NCBI GenBank assembly: GCA_025403435.1
Contig: CM046333.1
Location: 10,937,770-11,001,769, forward strand
Length of the DNA: 64,000 nucleotides
Source of the DNA: Artocarpus heterophyllus
Lineage: Eukaryota > Streptophyta > Magnoliopsida > Rosales > Moraceae
Direction: 5' to 3'
The notes below the pieces were generated by a model. The model worked only from the letters and a program-made list of their open reading frames with translations. It ran no database searches and had not been told where the DNA came from. This document shows, piece by piece, positions 23,561 through 35,029 of the stretch (position 1 is the stretch's first letter; the number at the start of each line of letters is the position of its first letter). The position numbers were made by a program, and so were the translations under genes.

Positions 23561-25648
23561 TTTTTCTCCATGAAATGTCAAAAAATGGCAGAACAAAAAG
23601 GGCTTAAACAGAGAACAAACCAAGAGCAAAAAAGTAATTCAACATCTCGATAGAAGTCAATAAAGTTCTAGGCGGGAAAGACACTGTATATAATACAGTG
23701 ATTTCAGCCTCCTTTTGGTACAGCAGGAATGACTATATATGTGTGTGTATATACATATATATATCTTATGCATCTTTTCATGTCATGAAAAAATATCACC
23801 ATCCGCTGGGACACGTGGCACGCTATATATCTATCCATCACCTTAAATTAAAATATTGTTCAACATCTTCTATCACATCAATCTTTCAAAGGACAATGTT
23901 TATTACCACTTTTAACCTTGACTTTGCTATTTTTCCCCCTTTCTTGTTCATGATAACCATTCAACAACTTTTAGGTTTGTTAACATAAGAACCCAAAACT
24001 TCATAAATAAATAAAGTTGTTTTAGTTGAAAAGTTGAAAAAAAAAAAAAAAAAAAAAAAGCTGAAAAGCAGGCACACGTTGAGCCATATCAACAATAAAT
24101 AATTATTAGTTGTATAATTAGTTTTAGTAAAGGAATTTTATTTTTAGTATAGAACCTTTTGTAGACCCGCCAACATGTATTCTTTCTGAATGTGTGTGTA
24201 TATATACGTGGCATATAAATTATATTCCAGGTAAATATGGTTATCCTATTGAATAGGATTTATTTATTAGTATACATCTATATACGAATATATGCGAATT
24301 CTTATAATAGCCAAAATACCTTCTAATTTTGTTCATAATTATAAGCATGCACGGGAGCCGGCATAAGGAGATGAATTAAAAGGCGATACAGTAATGATAT
24401 AAATAATATGTTTGTAAGTATTCTGCAAACATTACATCAATTATTTTAAAAATGGACATCTTAATTACATCAATTAGCAAACCAATAATGGACATCTTAA
24501 TATTCTATTTTAAAAAGGACATCTTTCTAAACCTGAATTCCACTACATCACCGTTTTCTTTTCTTTTTTTTTTTTCATTCATAAAAAAATAATTTAGTAT
24601 GCACAATTAAAAAAATAATTAGTATATATCTAGTATGCGGACCGGGGACTCTCTCTCTGTTCTTGAGGCTTTTCACACCGTTATTTTAAAAAATATTAAA
24701 AAATAAAAAAATGAAAAAAATGAACTGACCAATTATATTTAAAAGTGGGGACATTCTAAGTTGTGGTAGTTCAAAAGACTAATAATTTTTTTTTATTATT
24801 TTTTTAATATGAGATTAATATTAAATTTAGTATGCACAATTAAACATCGGATACTAAAGGAAAAGAAAAAAAATGGTTTAAATAAGTAGTAGTTCAACTA
24901 ATTGTAGAAATTTCAACATTACTGGCAATACATAGAATATGGAAAATATTCAGCCAGCATTTTGAATCGGTTCAATGTCTCCATCGAAAATCTCTGGAGA
25001 TCTTCTCAATTTTTTTATAACATGTTTGCAGTATTTTTTTTCCTGTAAAAACATGATTATAACATTATAACTACACAAAGAACCGGCGAAGAAATAACAA
25101 TAACGCATCAAACAACAAAGTGACATCATAAGTTTCATTAGCTAAACTATTTATAACAGAGTTGGCAGTTTTTTTTTACAATGTGTGAAAAAACAATATC
25201 AATAATTCAATAAATACATCCGGAAAAAGTATAACAAATCATCAGAGCATCACTGTAAACAAACAAAACATCAATGTTAAAGGATCATCACTGTATAAAC
25301 TCTTATTTTTCGGTCTAATTCCCTTGAAGGCAAATCTTAACAAAGCTTGCTTTTCAATGTTAATAAAGGAAAACTGCAAAACAGAAAGAGGTGTAAAGAC
25401 TATGATACACGTACCATATTGACATGGCTATGAAAAATGAATGTTGTTCATGACAGCAAGGCTGAACAACTATTTACTTCAGAGAACGGAATTATAAGAA
25501 ACATAGATAAATGCATAACAAACAATACACTCTTGAGAAAGGTAGGCATGAAGAGGAGAGAGACAAAAAAATAAATCATTAAGAGATCTTACAAATCAAC
25601 GAACAATTGTTATTTCATCGTCAAATTTCACCAGTCAAGAAATCAAAC
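23561..25648. other. Intergenic, no firm gene
   Basis: AT-rich, with a (TA)n patch at about 23745-23765 and a poly-A run at 24037-24059. A weak exon-like block on the minus strand at about 25060-24957 could belong to the neighbouring pseudogene, but I cannot place it. Confidence 0.4.
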
Positions 25649-26207
25649 CTCTGTATCAGGAAAATCTCCAACAGCTATCACCGCCATATTGCTTAAGTGA
25701 TACCATTTTTTTATAGAACTGCTTTATAATCCCAGCTGATACAGTCTGAATCACCTTCTCTAATCCAATTGGTAAGCGCTTGCATACTGCAATCAACCCA
25801 AGATTTTTTTAAAAATAATTTAAAATTAAAAAAAAACTATTGAGTTTGACGATAAAGTTTCCCAGTCAAAAGCTGATTAAAAATTTATGCTTGAACTCAT
25901 ATCAGTAAAACTAAAACTGAAGAATGGCTATAAAGTTTTTTTTTTTTTTTAAATAAGCAATTTATATGAAAATAATAGGTCACATGCCATACATAACCAG
26001 AATAACAAATAAGAACATCATTTCCAATGTTCCATTATCACATCTCCTCTAGATGAAGTGAACGCTTGCTAGGATTGTTACCTTTGAACCTTCCATTATC
26101 TAAACCCAATTGGAATCTTGCATCCTTCCTGTGGCATTTCTGTTCCCTCTGTACCCTTCCATCACAGTACCTTTTTCTTTCTCTAAATCATCTTTCGAGA
26201 CACAAAT
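25649..26207 (-). pseudogene. Broken fragment of an M16-family (insulinase/PQQL-like) zinc peptidase
   Basis: Two minus-strand exons with intact splice borders, 26207-26082 and 25786-25649, match consecutive exons of the plant PQQL-like peptidase as I recall the family. The first encodes SKDDLEKEKG then YRGNRNATGRMQD; the second encodes RLPIGLEKVIQTV, then WYHLSNMAVIAVGDFPDTE in another frame. Three lesions are visible: an in-frame TAG near 26100 after the SNWV codons, a frame change at about 25778-25782 at the start of the second exon, and an extra base in the run of seven A's near 25700. The HxxEH zinc site would lie upstream and is absent. This is a pseudogene fragment. A further exon-like block upstream (26620-26461) is unidentified. 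Confidence 0.75.
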
Positions 26208-26460
26208 CTGCATAAAAGGTTAAAGATTAATAACCAATAGGAAGTAAAAAAAAAATAAAAAATAAAAAAACTAAAGAAAAGTATCGATCATCAAATTTTT
26301 TGTACGTCGGTGCTGAATTCTGCAAAGACCAACATGAGGATCATTGATTCCTAAATTAGACATATTTAAACCAAGCATTTTCCTAGTTACCCAAAAAATA
26401 TATATATGAACCAGTCAACGGGATTGTGTATAAATGAAAAAAAAAAAATCACATTAATTA

Positions 26461-26622
26461 CCCGGTATGCAGGTTCAGTTTCTTCAGGAATCTCTCCATT
26501 AGAATCTCGATGGGCAATATTGTACGGACGTGAAGTTTGTAAAGGCTCTTTACTTCCACGATTGTGTTTACCGGGAAGGGTATAAAGGGCTTCCAAAAGA
26601 CCCAATAAAGAATTAGATAAAC
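26461..26622 (-). pseudogene. Unidentified exon-like block upstream of the peptidase fragment
   Basis: On the minus strand this block is bordered by TTCTTAG and by GGGTAATT. It is open and encodes GLLEALYTLPGKHNRG and a Glu/Pro-rich tail ending ETEPAYR. Composition looks coding, but I do not recognise the family. It may share the fate of the adjacent pseudogene exons. Confidence 0.3.
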
Positions 26623-28708
26623 ACTAAGAAAAAAAAACTGTACAAAAGTGTAGAAAATAGAAAAAAAAAACACACAAAGGAACAATTATTAAGGTGCCAT
26701 TAAAATCAGTGTCTCAACAATCAGATTTCGGAGCTTACTGTGTGTGGAATAAACCCAAAGGGAAGAAGACGGAAGAAAAAAAAAAGAACAATAAGAATAA
26801 AAAGGGAAGGAAAAGAACCTGCAAGAAAGCAAGGGACGCCGGAATTCTTCTTTGAGAAAATTACAAAAACCCAGACCAAAGAAAATAAAAAGGAGGAGTT
26901 AAGCAAGGGCAGGAACGGAATTTGGCACAAAGGAGATCCAAATTGCAAAAATAACTACGATACAAAAAAGAGAAAACACTGCACTATGGACGCGCTCCTG
27001 TCCCACGACCTACATTGTTTTCCTGCCCCTCTTTTGGTGGCATAATCAATAATCATATGGAATGCTAGGGTGACCTATTAGTGTCGGTTCGTATTTTCAA
27101 CACTATGCATTAACAAAGCGAAAATGCCATGATGGTTGCCGTTTTTTAATGGGTTTTTCATAAGATTTTCATGAACTCTGAATTTTTTGAGGCATAAAAC
27201 AACTATAATTTTAATACTAAATATGGGAGTCTTGTATATACTCACTCTCATCTTTAAGTTCTAACAAACGCCTCTAACTTCAATTTCGGCTCTCTTTTGT
27301 TTGCATTTCTATAAATTACTTGTCAAAAAATAAATAAATAAATTTCTAGCAATTACAATAAAATATTTTCATCATTTCAATTCAATCTCAGCAATATTTT
27401 GGACAGTGAGCCTAAGCAAAACACAAATCTATGCTGGCAAAGTCAACATTTAGCATTTATGGCCTTTTAAGACCACTAAATGCCTTTAAAAGCAATCATA
27501 AGATTATAACTTCATTCTTAATAAAATAATAAAATTTAATCTAAAAAATACACTACAAATTATATTAGAGCCTATAATTATATAAATAACAAGGTTATAA
27601 GCCCATATAGATGAAAAGAATTTTTTATCTTTTAACGGACAATTTAAAACATCACAATCCTTCGCGAAAACCGACAAAATACTATTTTTTGTCTCAATAG
27701 GAACATGTCAAAGAGTAATATTATCATCTCAATATTCTAATTTTCTTATTATTTAATGAGCTTAGAAAGGGAGAAAGAAATTAACAATCTTTTGATTTTT
27801 AAAAATTTCCTTTATCATTTATAACTAGCATCCCGCATCCCCTATTGCATTGGGTTTCATGGATAAAATAGGATAATGGTATATAAACGTCCCATTGCTA
27901 CCACAAAAAAGGTTCTCTCATAAGTGAGAGATCCTATATGGTAAAACTTTCTTACTAATAAAAATTGTTGTTTTAGTAGTTTGATTAATTTTTTAACATT
28001 TTGATATGTGAGTAAAGGTGTTCGCAGATCGGATTATCTATATTAGGGGTCAATCTACAATTTAATCTATTACTTAAAAATTAAAAAAATCTTAATTCAT
28101 TACCAATTTGTGAGTGCCTAGTCCAATCCATTCCAAAAACATCAAATTTCACATGAGGAGAATGTGGGAAATAACATATTTAGAATGCAAATAAAATTAA
28201 TAACACAATATTTTAAGAAACAAAGTAGCTTTATTACAGTCTTAAATTAATCAAAATACCCCTAACTACAAAAACCTAACCCTAAATTAGAGAACCTAGT
28301 CTCTAACCTCCTCCCTTTCTCTTTGACGCTGACAAGCGATGGTGGTGTGACTTCCTTATGAGGCGGCGATGGAGGCTTCACCGTGGAGTCAACGATGGCG
28401 GCAACGACTTCGTTGAGAGGCTGCAACACTATCTTCTCCTCCTCTTCCTCTTCCTTGTGCAAGATCGACGTGGCTATATAATCTACGATGGGATATGTCT
28501 GCCATGCAGGCGACAATGACACACTTCCATTGTGGTGGAGAGGATCCTAATTTTTTTGCCTTGACCCGTCACCATTGAAAGGCGGTAGTGGTATCTCATC
28601 AATGGTAGAGAGAGAAGAGGGAGATTGAAGGCGGGATAGATTCACTACGACAAGATTGTAATTAAACGATATTGATACTACAATTTGTTGAAAACCGTCG
28701 TGTGATAC
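26623..28708. other. Intergenic, no gene seen
   Basis: The segment at 26750-27040 is less AT-rich and might be the leader of the minus-strand pseudogene (AAGAAGAATTCCGGCGTCCC on the minus strand). 28270-28560 has a GC-richer patch with an 86-aa minus-strand ORF of no recognisable content. The rest is AT-rich. Confidence 0.4.
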
Positions 28709-28710
28709 GA

Positions 28711-28985
28711 CTAGCCAGTCGGATTGGTACATGGGATAGACCTAAGGCTCTCTTATACGAGTGATCATAGGTTCAAATCCCAAGGGAAGTGCTCCCCCCG
28801 CTGGAGGAAAATCTAAGCAGGGGCTTCCTCAGGCCTCTCTGGCAATACATCGAAGGACCCGCCAGGCTCCGGCTGGGGACCAAAAACCCTCAACAAAGTT
28901 CTAAGTTGAAACTTCGCATGTTACAACCCCGTACTCGTGTCGAAGACTAGATGCGGTCGCCGCTTCTTTGTTTTAAAAAAAATGT
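28711..28985 (+). mobile_element. tRNA-derived SINE-like element
   Basis: TAGCCAGTCGGATTGGTACA at 28712 resembles a degraded pol III A box. GGTTCAAATCC at 28770-28780 is a good B box, about 50 bases downstream as in tRNA genes. A unique non-tRNA body of about 170 bases follows, and the element ends in TTTGTTTTAAAAAAAA. No cloverleaf can be drawn beyond the box region, so it is not a tRNA gene. Target duplication not identified. Confidence 0.55.
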
Positions 28986-29748
28986 TGGAATCTGGTGGGT
29001 TCTAAATTAGAACTTGACAGGTTACAACTTGGCCCCACGTCGACAACCATTTAAGAAAAATGTTAGAATTTGGTAGGTTTCAAGCTAAAAACTAACAGGT
29101 TACAACCTACTCTAACAATCGAAGATGGGATCCACTACAGAACCTAGCAGGTTCTAACATAGAACCTTATGGTTTCCATAATGAAACTTGGTGGATTCCA
29201 ATGGTATCAAGACAAAATCTAGCAAGTTTTATTTCAAGGGGAAGGGTAACTTGGACTTTTAATAAATCACCTTTTGTATTAAAGGGGAGTTAAAAAATTT
29301 TAGGAGGGCAATTTTGAAAAGGTGCTCTTTTAAGGGGGCATTCTTGTAAGTTGTTTTGAAGAAATTTATATGTTATACCACACTTAATTAATATATATAT
29401 GTTTATTTATGCCACACTTAAAAAATTGTAGCATAATAATATTTATATTACATGTTTAAGCTGTGCTACATTTAAACATATGTAGTATTTATAAAAAGTA
29501 AGTTTTAAAAGATATTAATGAAAATTTCTTTAAAAACTTGAAAAACTTAAACTTAGCATGTAGGCATATAACACTAATAGTTTTATTTAAAAAAACGTAC
29601 CAATATATTTTTACTTACACATAGTTCGGTTTCTTATAAGAGGTGTCCAATTCTTAATCTAATATATAACCTGTGGATTTGAAAAATCCTAATTTATTGT
29701 TAATCAACAATCTAATTTAATTTGGTAAATTAGATTAGATTGAATAGA
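28986..29748. other. Intergenic, AT-rich flank of the LTR element
   Basis: Repeated phrases such as AA(C/T)(C/T)T(G/A)G(C/T)AGGTT at 29000-29200 look like degraded repeat DNA. No gene. Confidence 0.4.
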
Positions 29749-29753
29749 TTTGC

Positions 29754-31726
29754 TGTGACACCCGTTATTCTTCTAACGGGTATTGAGGTAATTAAATTAA
29801 TTTTTAATGTATAAAAAAAATTGCTTCATTTAAATTTATTTTATAATATTTATTTTTATCTATTTTTAAATTTTCTAAAATTCTCCTATATTTATTTAGT
29901 ATGATTACTAAAAAGCCTTAGAACTTCTAATAAATCTCAAAAATGTCATATTGGTATTATGTGTGTTAAAGTCTTTAGATGAGACATAAGGATATCTTTT
30001 CCAACTACTCTTGACCCTCATTTTCTTTATTTCCTCCGTGACATGCTTCAACATGTCTCCTCTATAATTGTTTCTATCACTTCTTTTCAAAGACTTCATC
30101 TTTTCTTCCTTTTTCTTCCACGGTTCCCACACTCTTCTTCTCATTTCTTTGCTGAAGCAAAATACTTAGAGAACTTCTTCAAGGCAGCCATAAAAATCAG
30201 CCACCATCACCTCCATTTGAGCAAGAATTTCAGTCATACCGAAGTAAAGGAACCTGTTTTGAAGCCATTTCAAGCTTCCAACTAACCATAATCCGAGGTT
30301 AGAATCTTATGAACAAATTTAGTCTTTCATTTATAAATTTTCTTTTATACTAAAGGATTATTCAAATTTGCGTTCTTAAACCTAAGTATATGTTTGTTGC
30401 TATTTTGGAGCATATGTATGAAGTCTAAGTGTATATGCCCTAGACAGAAAATTTATATTGTTAAACTTTATAATACCTCTATGGGCAGTGGTTATTTCTT
30501 GAAATTCTAAGATTAAATTAAAATAAATTTTATGAATGTAGTTGTATGTTGTGCTTTAGTTTTAATTGTCCTTATGCACGCCTTAGGATCAAGGGAGTAT
30601 GGAGCTAACGTTAATTGATTCCAGGATTAAGAGACTGTTGATAAGCTTGAAAGGTAGGGATTCTATTACTCATCTTTTGTGAGGTTTTTATAGAATTAAA
30701 ATTGATTGTTTTGCCGCAATATATATATATCTATGTTGAACTGATATTATATGATTATCACATATGAAACTATGACATGGACTCGTCTTGTATTGTACGG
30801 CGAGGAACATAATGAATTGACACATGTTATAAATTGAGAAGCATGGTTAGGAAAACTGACTCTATTAATAATGATTTAATATAGAGAAATGGTGAGACAT
30901 GAAAAGGGCGGCGATTACGTCCTTGGGCATGAATACCCTAAAAGGTAAAATAGGGGGAAGGTGATGACGCTTCCTTGGGTTGAAAGTCCCAGAACACACT
31001 GTACAGGAATCGATTTGGTGAGGACTCGGGGCTTAATGTCCCCTCACCGGAACACCCTTGGAATGTTTATAGGGTGATCAAGTGCGCCCATTTGAGTTTC
31101 GATGAGTTGAGTGATACTCAATTTAACATGGATACCTAGGAACAATGATGATTGGTAATATTTGTATAAATGTGTAATTATGACACTTGGTAATGATTAA
31201 CTACGGTATCCATAAGATGTGATCATAATAAACCTCATAATCTGGAATATGATGTGACTTACTAACCATGCAGGTTTTAATGTGGTAATGATAAAAACCT
31301 AAAGGTGAGTAATGGCTTTCTCTACTGAGCATAGTGTTGCTCATACCCTTATATTTTTATCTTTTCAGGACTCACTAAGTGTGAGGTGGCTACGAGAAAT
31401 ATAGTTGAGGAAGTGATGTAGCTATATTACATTGGGACTGCTTCAATTGTTGAGAATGTTCTTCATGATAATGTAAGCATCAATTGTTACTTTCTGTGAC
31501 TGTATTACAATATGTTGAGGGTTAAAATGATGATGACAACAGTTTATATTATTAAATTTAAGGTGCTACATTAAAACTGTGGTTTATTTATCGTTTATAT
31601 TTTTATTTTTGAGTTGAGAGTTTTCATTTAAGTCCCGGGCAAATTTTATTTTTAAGGTTTTACTTTTATTATTTATTTTTATTTTATCTCATTAAAAACT
31701 GTTAACCCCCATATAGGGGCGTTACA
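29754..31726 (+). repeat. 5' LTR
   Basis: 1973 bp, TGTGACACCC to GGCGTTACA. My line-by-line comparison with the 3' LTR found two substitutions (at 29956 T against C, and near 31639 C against T) and two 1-bp homopolymer differences (near 29821 and 31650). The short opposing ORFs inside both copies are fortuitous. Confidence 0.97.
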
Positions 31727-31733
31727 GAATTTT

Positions 31734-31750
31734 TGGTATCAGAGCCTAGG
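31734..31750 (+). other. Primer-binding site for initiator Met-tRNA
   Basis: TGGTATCAGAGCC is the exact complement of the 3' end of plant initiator Met-tRNA, 7 bases after the 5' LTR. It is followed by TAGG where CAGG is usual. Confidence 0.9.
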
Positions 31751-33213
31751 TTCGGTTAACCTAGGGAGTGTAGCACCACTTTAAAAAAATATATTTTTGA
31801 GATGGTTTTGAAGCTGAATTTTTATTGTCATCATCAAAATGAACCTTCACATTGATTTATACAGTCTAGAAGGATGTAACATGGAAAGGCCATAGAATGA
31901 AAATATCAATAGTTATATGAGTACAATAATTATATAGAAGGAAAGTATTAATAGTTATAAGGGAATGATAATTATATGGAATGAGTTTATAAGTAGAATG
32001 CTTATGAGAGATTCGTATAATATTTGGATCTATAAGCATATCTAATTCGTATAAACGATGAGAAATTCGTATAGATACGAGGATTTAAAAGCCTTTTGTC
32101 TCGTGAAAAACAATAAGAAATATAAGGCTTGATTTATTGATTTTAAAGTTTGACATAGATATGCCAAATTTTTCGTAATTGATTCAAACCTAAGTAATGA
32201 TTATGTGTGGATTCGATGGAGCACATAAGTGTCAATGTCTTTTCTTAAAAGTTCTATATATTTGAGGAATATGATATAAGTTGGGAATCATGGTATTGAA
32301 TCTTGAGAGAGATAAATGTTAGACTTTTGGTCTGTTGAGACTGTAAAGTCTAGAATGCATGAATCTCAAAATTGGAATATTTCGTTACGTACATTGTATT
32401 TAAGTGTATCAGTGAATCTTTTGGTTACCTAAGGTTTTGTTATATGAGGAAATTATATATTGTATGAGTAGAATTGTGGGGATTATAGATGTTCTTAAGT
32501 AGTAACATCAAGTGTCTTTGTTCATTGATATGGTCTACGTTGAAAGACGTAAATCGTATTGATTTCAAGGTTAGTCGCATTCTAAACCCTTGGTAGTAAT
32601 GATGATGAATCCATTGATAGATGTTGAGTATTAGGAATAACATATGGGTGTATGCATTGTTCAATAAGGTTTTGATTAAAACAAAATTATTTGAGTTGCT
32701 GGAAGATTATATTGTTATGAAATGATTTTAAATATCATTTAGGAAGATCCTTGTTGTCGTTAAATTAGATTTGTTGTTCATAGTTAACTTTATCTATAGT
32801 GGGCTTTAAATTGGGTTTAAGATTTATACAAATTGATTTTCAATTTTATGTTTGTTATTTAACTCGTTCTAAATGTGTTAAGGCCCGAAACAACCTGACC
32901 ATTTTCAACTAAGAACATTTGGGCCTAGTTTAAATCCTAAATCAGTTTGATTCACACTGTCTCTCCCACGTGGTCTCTATACGTGTCATATACAGTGGTT
33001 TAATTAATGTTTACAAATACGGTTACTGTGCATAGGAGCTTATTTCTCCGAGTTCACTTTTTCTCTCTTAATTTGTTATTTTCTCTCTAAATCGCAAATC
33101 CTCTTCTTTTTCATTAAAAATTCTTCTTTTTCTCTAAAAGAAGAAGGAATTCTAGGATTCTGCAATTTACTATCTTAATTTTTCCTTTCTATTTACTCTT
33201 CTTTCATCTCATC
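31751..33213 (+). other. Untranslated interior of the retrotransposon
   Basis: No ORF of note and no gag-pol motif. From about 32930 the text becomes promoter- and leader-like: CCCACGTGG at 32967, then a CT-rich stretch with many TTCTCTCT and TTCTTCTTTT runs immediately before the first cargo ORF. This suggests that a promoter and 5' UTR may have been captured with the cargo. Confidence 0.5.
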
Positions 33214-33735
33214 ATGGACCCAAAGTACCAACACCTGAGAAAGTATTTCCCATCACTCTCCCAAAAGATTCTTAGAAAGAAATACAAGGCTAGAATTACT
33301 CGGTTGTGGATTCTTATGCGTTTTGGCATCCCTTGTGATGTGAGAATGTTAATAGAGGGGAAAATCCGTCCGAGTGACTTTAGTCAAGATGTCAGTTTAC
33401 CAGGAACAGGTACCAGTCGTAGTGCAATGAAAAGAAGAGCTCGTGCCATCGTGGTCACTTGTAACAAATGTGGAAGACAAAATTGTAACGGTAAATGTAC
33501 TTCACCTGGTTATATGTCTACGAATAGAGAGGATAAAATAAGGTTTTGTAGGGATGGACTTTCAAAGGAGAACTTGGATAGCATCCATCCTCCTCTCCAC
33601 GGTCACCCTAGTGGATATGTTCAAGGAGCTATTTTTAAACTCTGGCCTAAATTTTATACAGAAAGACAACGCCTCAGGAATATGGTATTTTTAGATCCTG
33701 TTTGCCAAGCCATAAGAAAACTGGATGGGGAATAA
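33214..33735 (+). CDS. Cys-cluster basic protein resembling carlavirus-type nucleic-acid-binding protein (retrotransposon cargo)
   Basis: 173-aa ORF with a clear ATG after a CT-rich leader. The first 30 residues are very basic. Residues 64-81 read GTGTSRSAMKRRARAIV, followed by C83-x2-C86-x4-C91-x3-C95. The Gly-Thr...Arg-Ser...Arg-rich run just before a Cys pair is the layout of carlavirus cysteine-rich nucleic-acid-binding proteins, which act as silencing suppressors or host-gene activators. The hydrophobic LWILMRFGIP stretch before it also has a counterpart there. The C-terminal 75 residues are unlike that family as I know it. There is no retroviral CCHC knuckle (C-x2-C-x4-H-x4-C), so it is not an ordinary Gag remnant. 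The viral link is an inference from motif pattern; the protein could instead be a plant or element-specific zinc-binding protein. Confidence 0.6.
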   Translation: MDPKYQHLRKYFPSLSQKILRKKYKARITRLWILMRFGIPCDVRMLIEGKIRPSDFSQDVSLPGTGTSRSAMKRRARAIVVTCNKCGRQNCNGKCTSPGYMSTNREDKIRFCRDGLSKENLDSIHPPLHGHPSGYVQGAIFKLWPKFYTERQRLRNMVFLDPVCQAIRKLDGE

Positions 33736-34378
33736 GTCATCGCTCTATAAAGGTTATTTAGTCTTTACTTATTTGAAGCAGTTTTAGCTGATGTTCAACA
33801 GTTTGTGTTTTTCTTTTACTCAAAATATTTGCTTTTGTGTTTGAAATAATTGTGATTATTAGATTGATACAGTAAGTGTTAATATCTTATTTAATTTATG
33901 ATTTTCTTAAATATATATATAATAAAATATATTATCTTATCAGACACGTCACATACGGTACAGTAATATGTTTGAATTTTGAAAAGCTTATCCAGATATT
34001 TCAAGATTTGTGTCTCAAATTTCAAAAGTTCTACAGTATTTGTCGTTTATATTAAATTTCTAGACTTGGTGTATATTTGTCAAAAAGTCTACAGTTGTGT
34101 CATGAGGGTCTTCTGTCGAATTGTTCTCAATTGTCAAAAGTTATACAATTAGAGTCTAATCTTTTTCAAAAAGTGAATCAAATTTTCTGTAAACTATCAA
34201 TCACCTTATCTTACTTTCTTATCCGCACAAGATTTTGTTTAAATCTTTGGATTACCTTTTCATTACCTACTTGTCTATCTCTTTAGCCCTTTTTGTATAT
34301 TTCTCATCTTTAAAAACTCATGTAGAACCCGAAGTCTAAGTGGAGCAGACATTAAGCAACCACTTCTATAAACCAAAT

Positions 34379-35029
34379 ATGTCTACCTCCCAGTCCACGA
34401 AGAAAATAAAGAATGTCTGTGTCTTTTGTGGTTCCAGCCTTGGAAAAGATAAAGCTTATTTAGAAGCTGCAAATCACTTAGGGCAAGTCCTAGCACGCAA
34501 GAAGATTAACATAATCTATGGGGGTGGTAGTATAAAAATGATGGTAAATATGGCACTAGCAGCTAGGTCTAGTGACGCTACTGATGTAAGAATTTGGCCT
34601 CATATTCCAGTTGAAGGAAACCTTTGTAAGGAAGCCATAGGTAAGGGAGAAGGAGTCAGGAGTATCCCTAAAAATTTTAAAGACATAATTTATAATTCTG
34701 ATGCTTTTATAGCATTACCTGGTGGTCTAGGTACTCTTGAGGAAATATTTATAGTTGCTTGTGGGCAATTGTTGGGCTTTTATTCCAAACCTTTGGGACT
34801 GCTGAACGTAAAGGGTTTTTATGACGGTCTTTTGAAATTTCTAGATTACGCTGTGGAAGAAAACATCACTACAGAATCGGAGAGACAAATCTTTGTCACT
34901 GCTTCAACAGCTGAGGAATTGATAGATAAAATGCAAATCATACATCCAGAATCCGACACTGCAACATCCAAGCTTGAATGGGAAAGGGAAAGCCGGGAGC
35001 GGCCAATTGATTTGAATCTCCATCTGTAA
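34379..35029 (+). CDS. LOG-like cytokinin riboside 5'-monophosphate phosphoribohydrolase (retrotransposon cargo, divergent)
   Basis: 216 aa from the first ATG; the frame is open upstream but only to a GTG at 34340. LOG enzymes release active cytokinin bases from their nucleotides in the cytosol. Visible motifs are VCVFCGSS (13-20), YGGGS (47-51), SDAFIALPGGLGTLEE (107-122, with the catalytic Glu in TLEE) and GLLNVKGFYDGLL. The length equals normal plant LOGs. Oddities: the usual segment MHxRKxxM before SDAF, which holds the catalytic Arg and a Lys, is replaced by SIPKNFKDII without the Arg; YGGGS is followed by IKMM in place of VGLMG. Plant LOG genes have several introns; this copy has none, consistent with capture as processed RNA. 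Whether it retains enzyme activity is uncertain. Confidence 0.85.
   Translation: MSTSQSTKKIKNVCVFCGSSLGKDKAYLEAANHLGQVLARKKINIIYGGGSIKMMVNMALAARSSDATDVRIWPHIPVEGNLCKEAIGKGEGVRSIPKNFKDIIYNSDAFIALPGGLGTLEEIFIVACGQLLGFYSKPLGLLNVKGFYDGLLKFLDYAVEENITTESERQIFVTASTAEELIDKMQIIHPESDTATSKLEWERESRERPIDLNLHL

Noticed and set aside
28740..28785. tRNA gene suggested by the B box GGTTCAAATCC
   Set aside because: No acceptor or anticodon stem can be formed; fits a SINE head.
29908..30285. Opposing 78- and 80-codon ORFs, repeated identically at 36139-36516
   Set aside because: They repeat only because they lie in the two LTRs; no protein features.
33214..33735. Gag zinc-knuckle remnant
   Set aside because: Cys spacing lacks the C-x2-C-x4-H-x4-C form and the protein has no capsid-like region.
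34340..34378. N-terminal extension of the LOG-like ORF by 13 codons
   Set aside because: It begins with GTG, not ATG; the first ATG at 34379 gives the usual family length.
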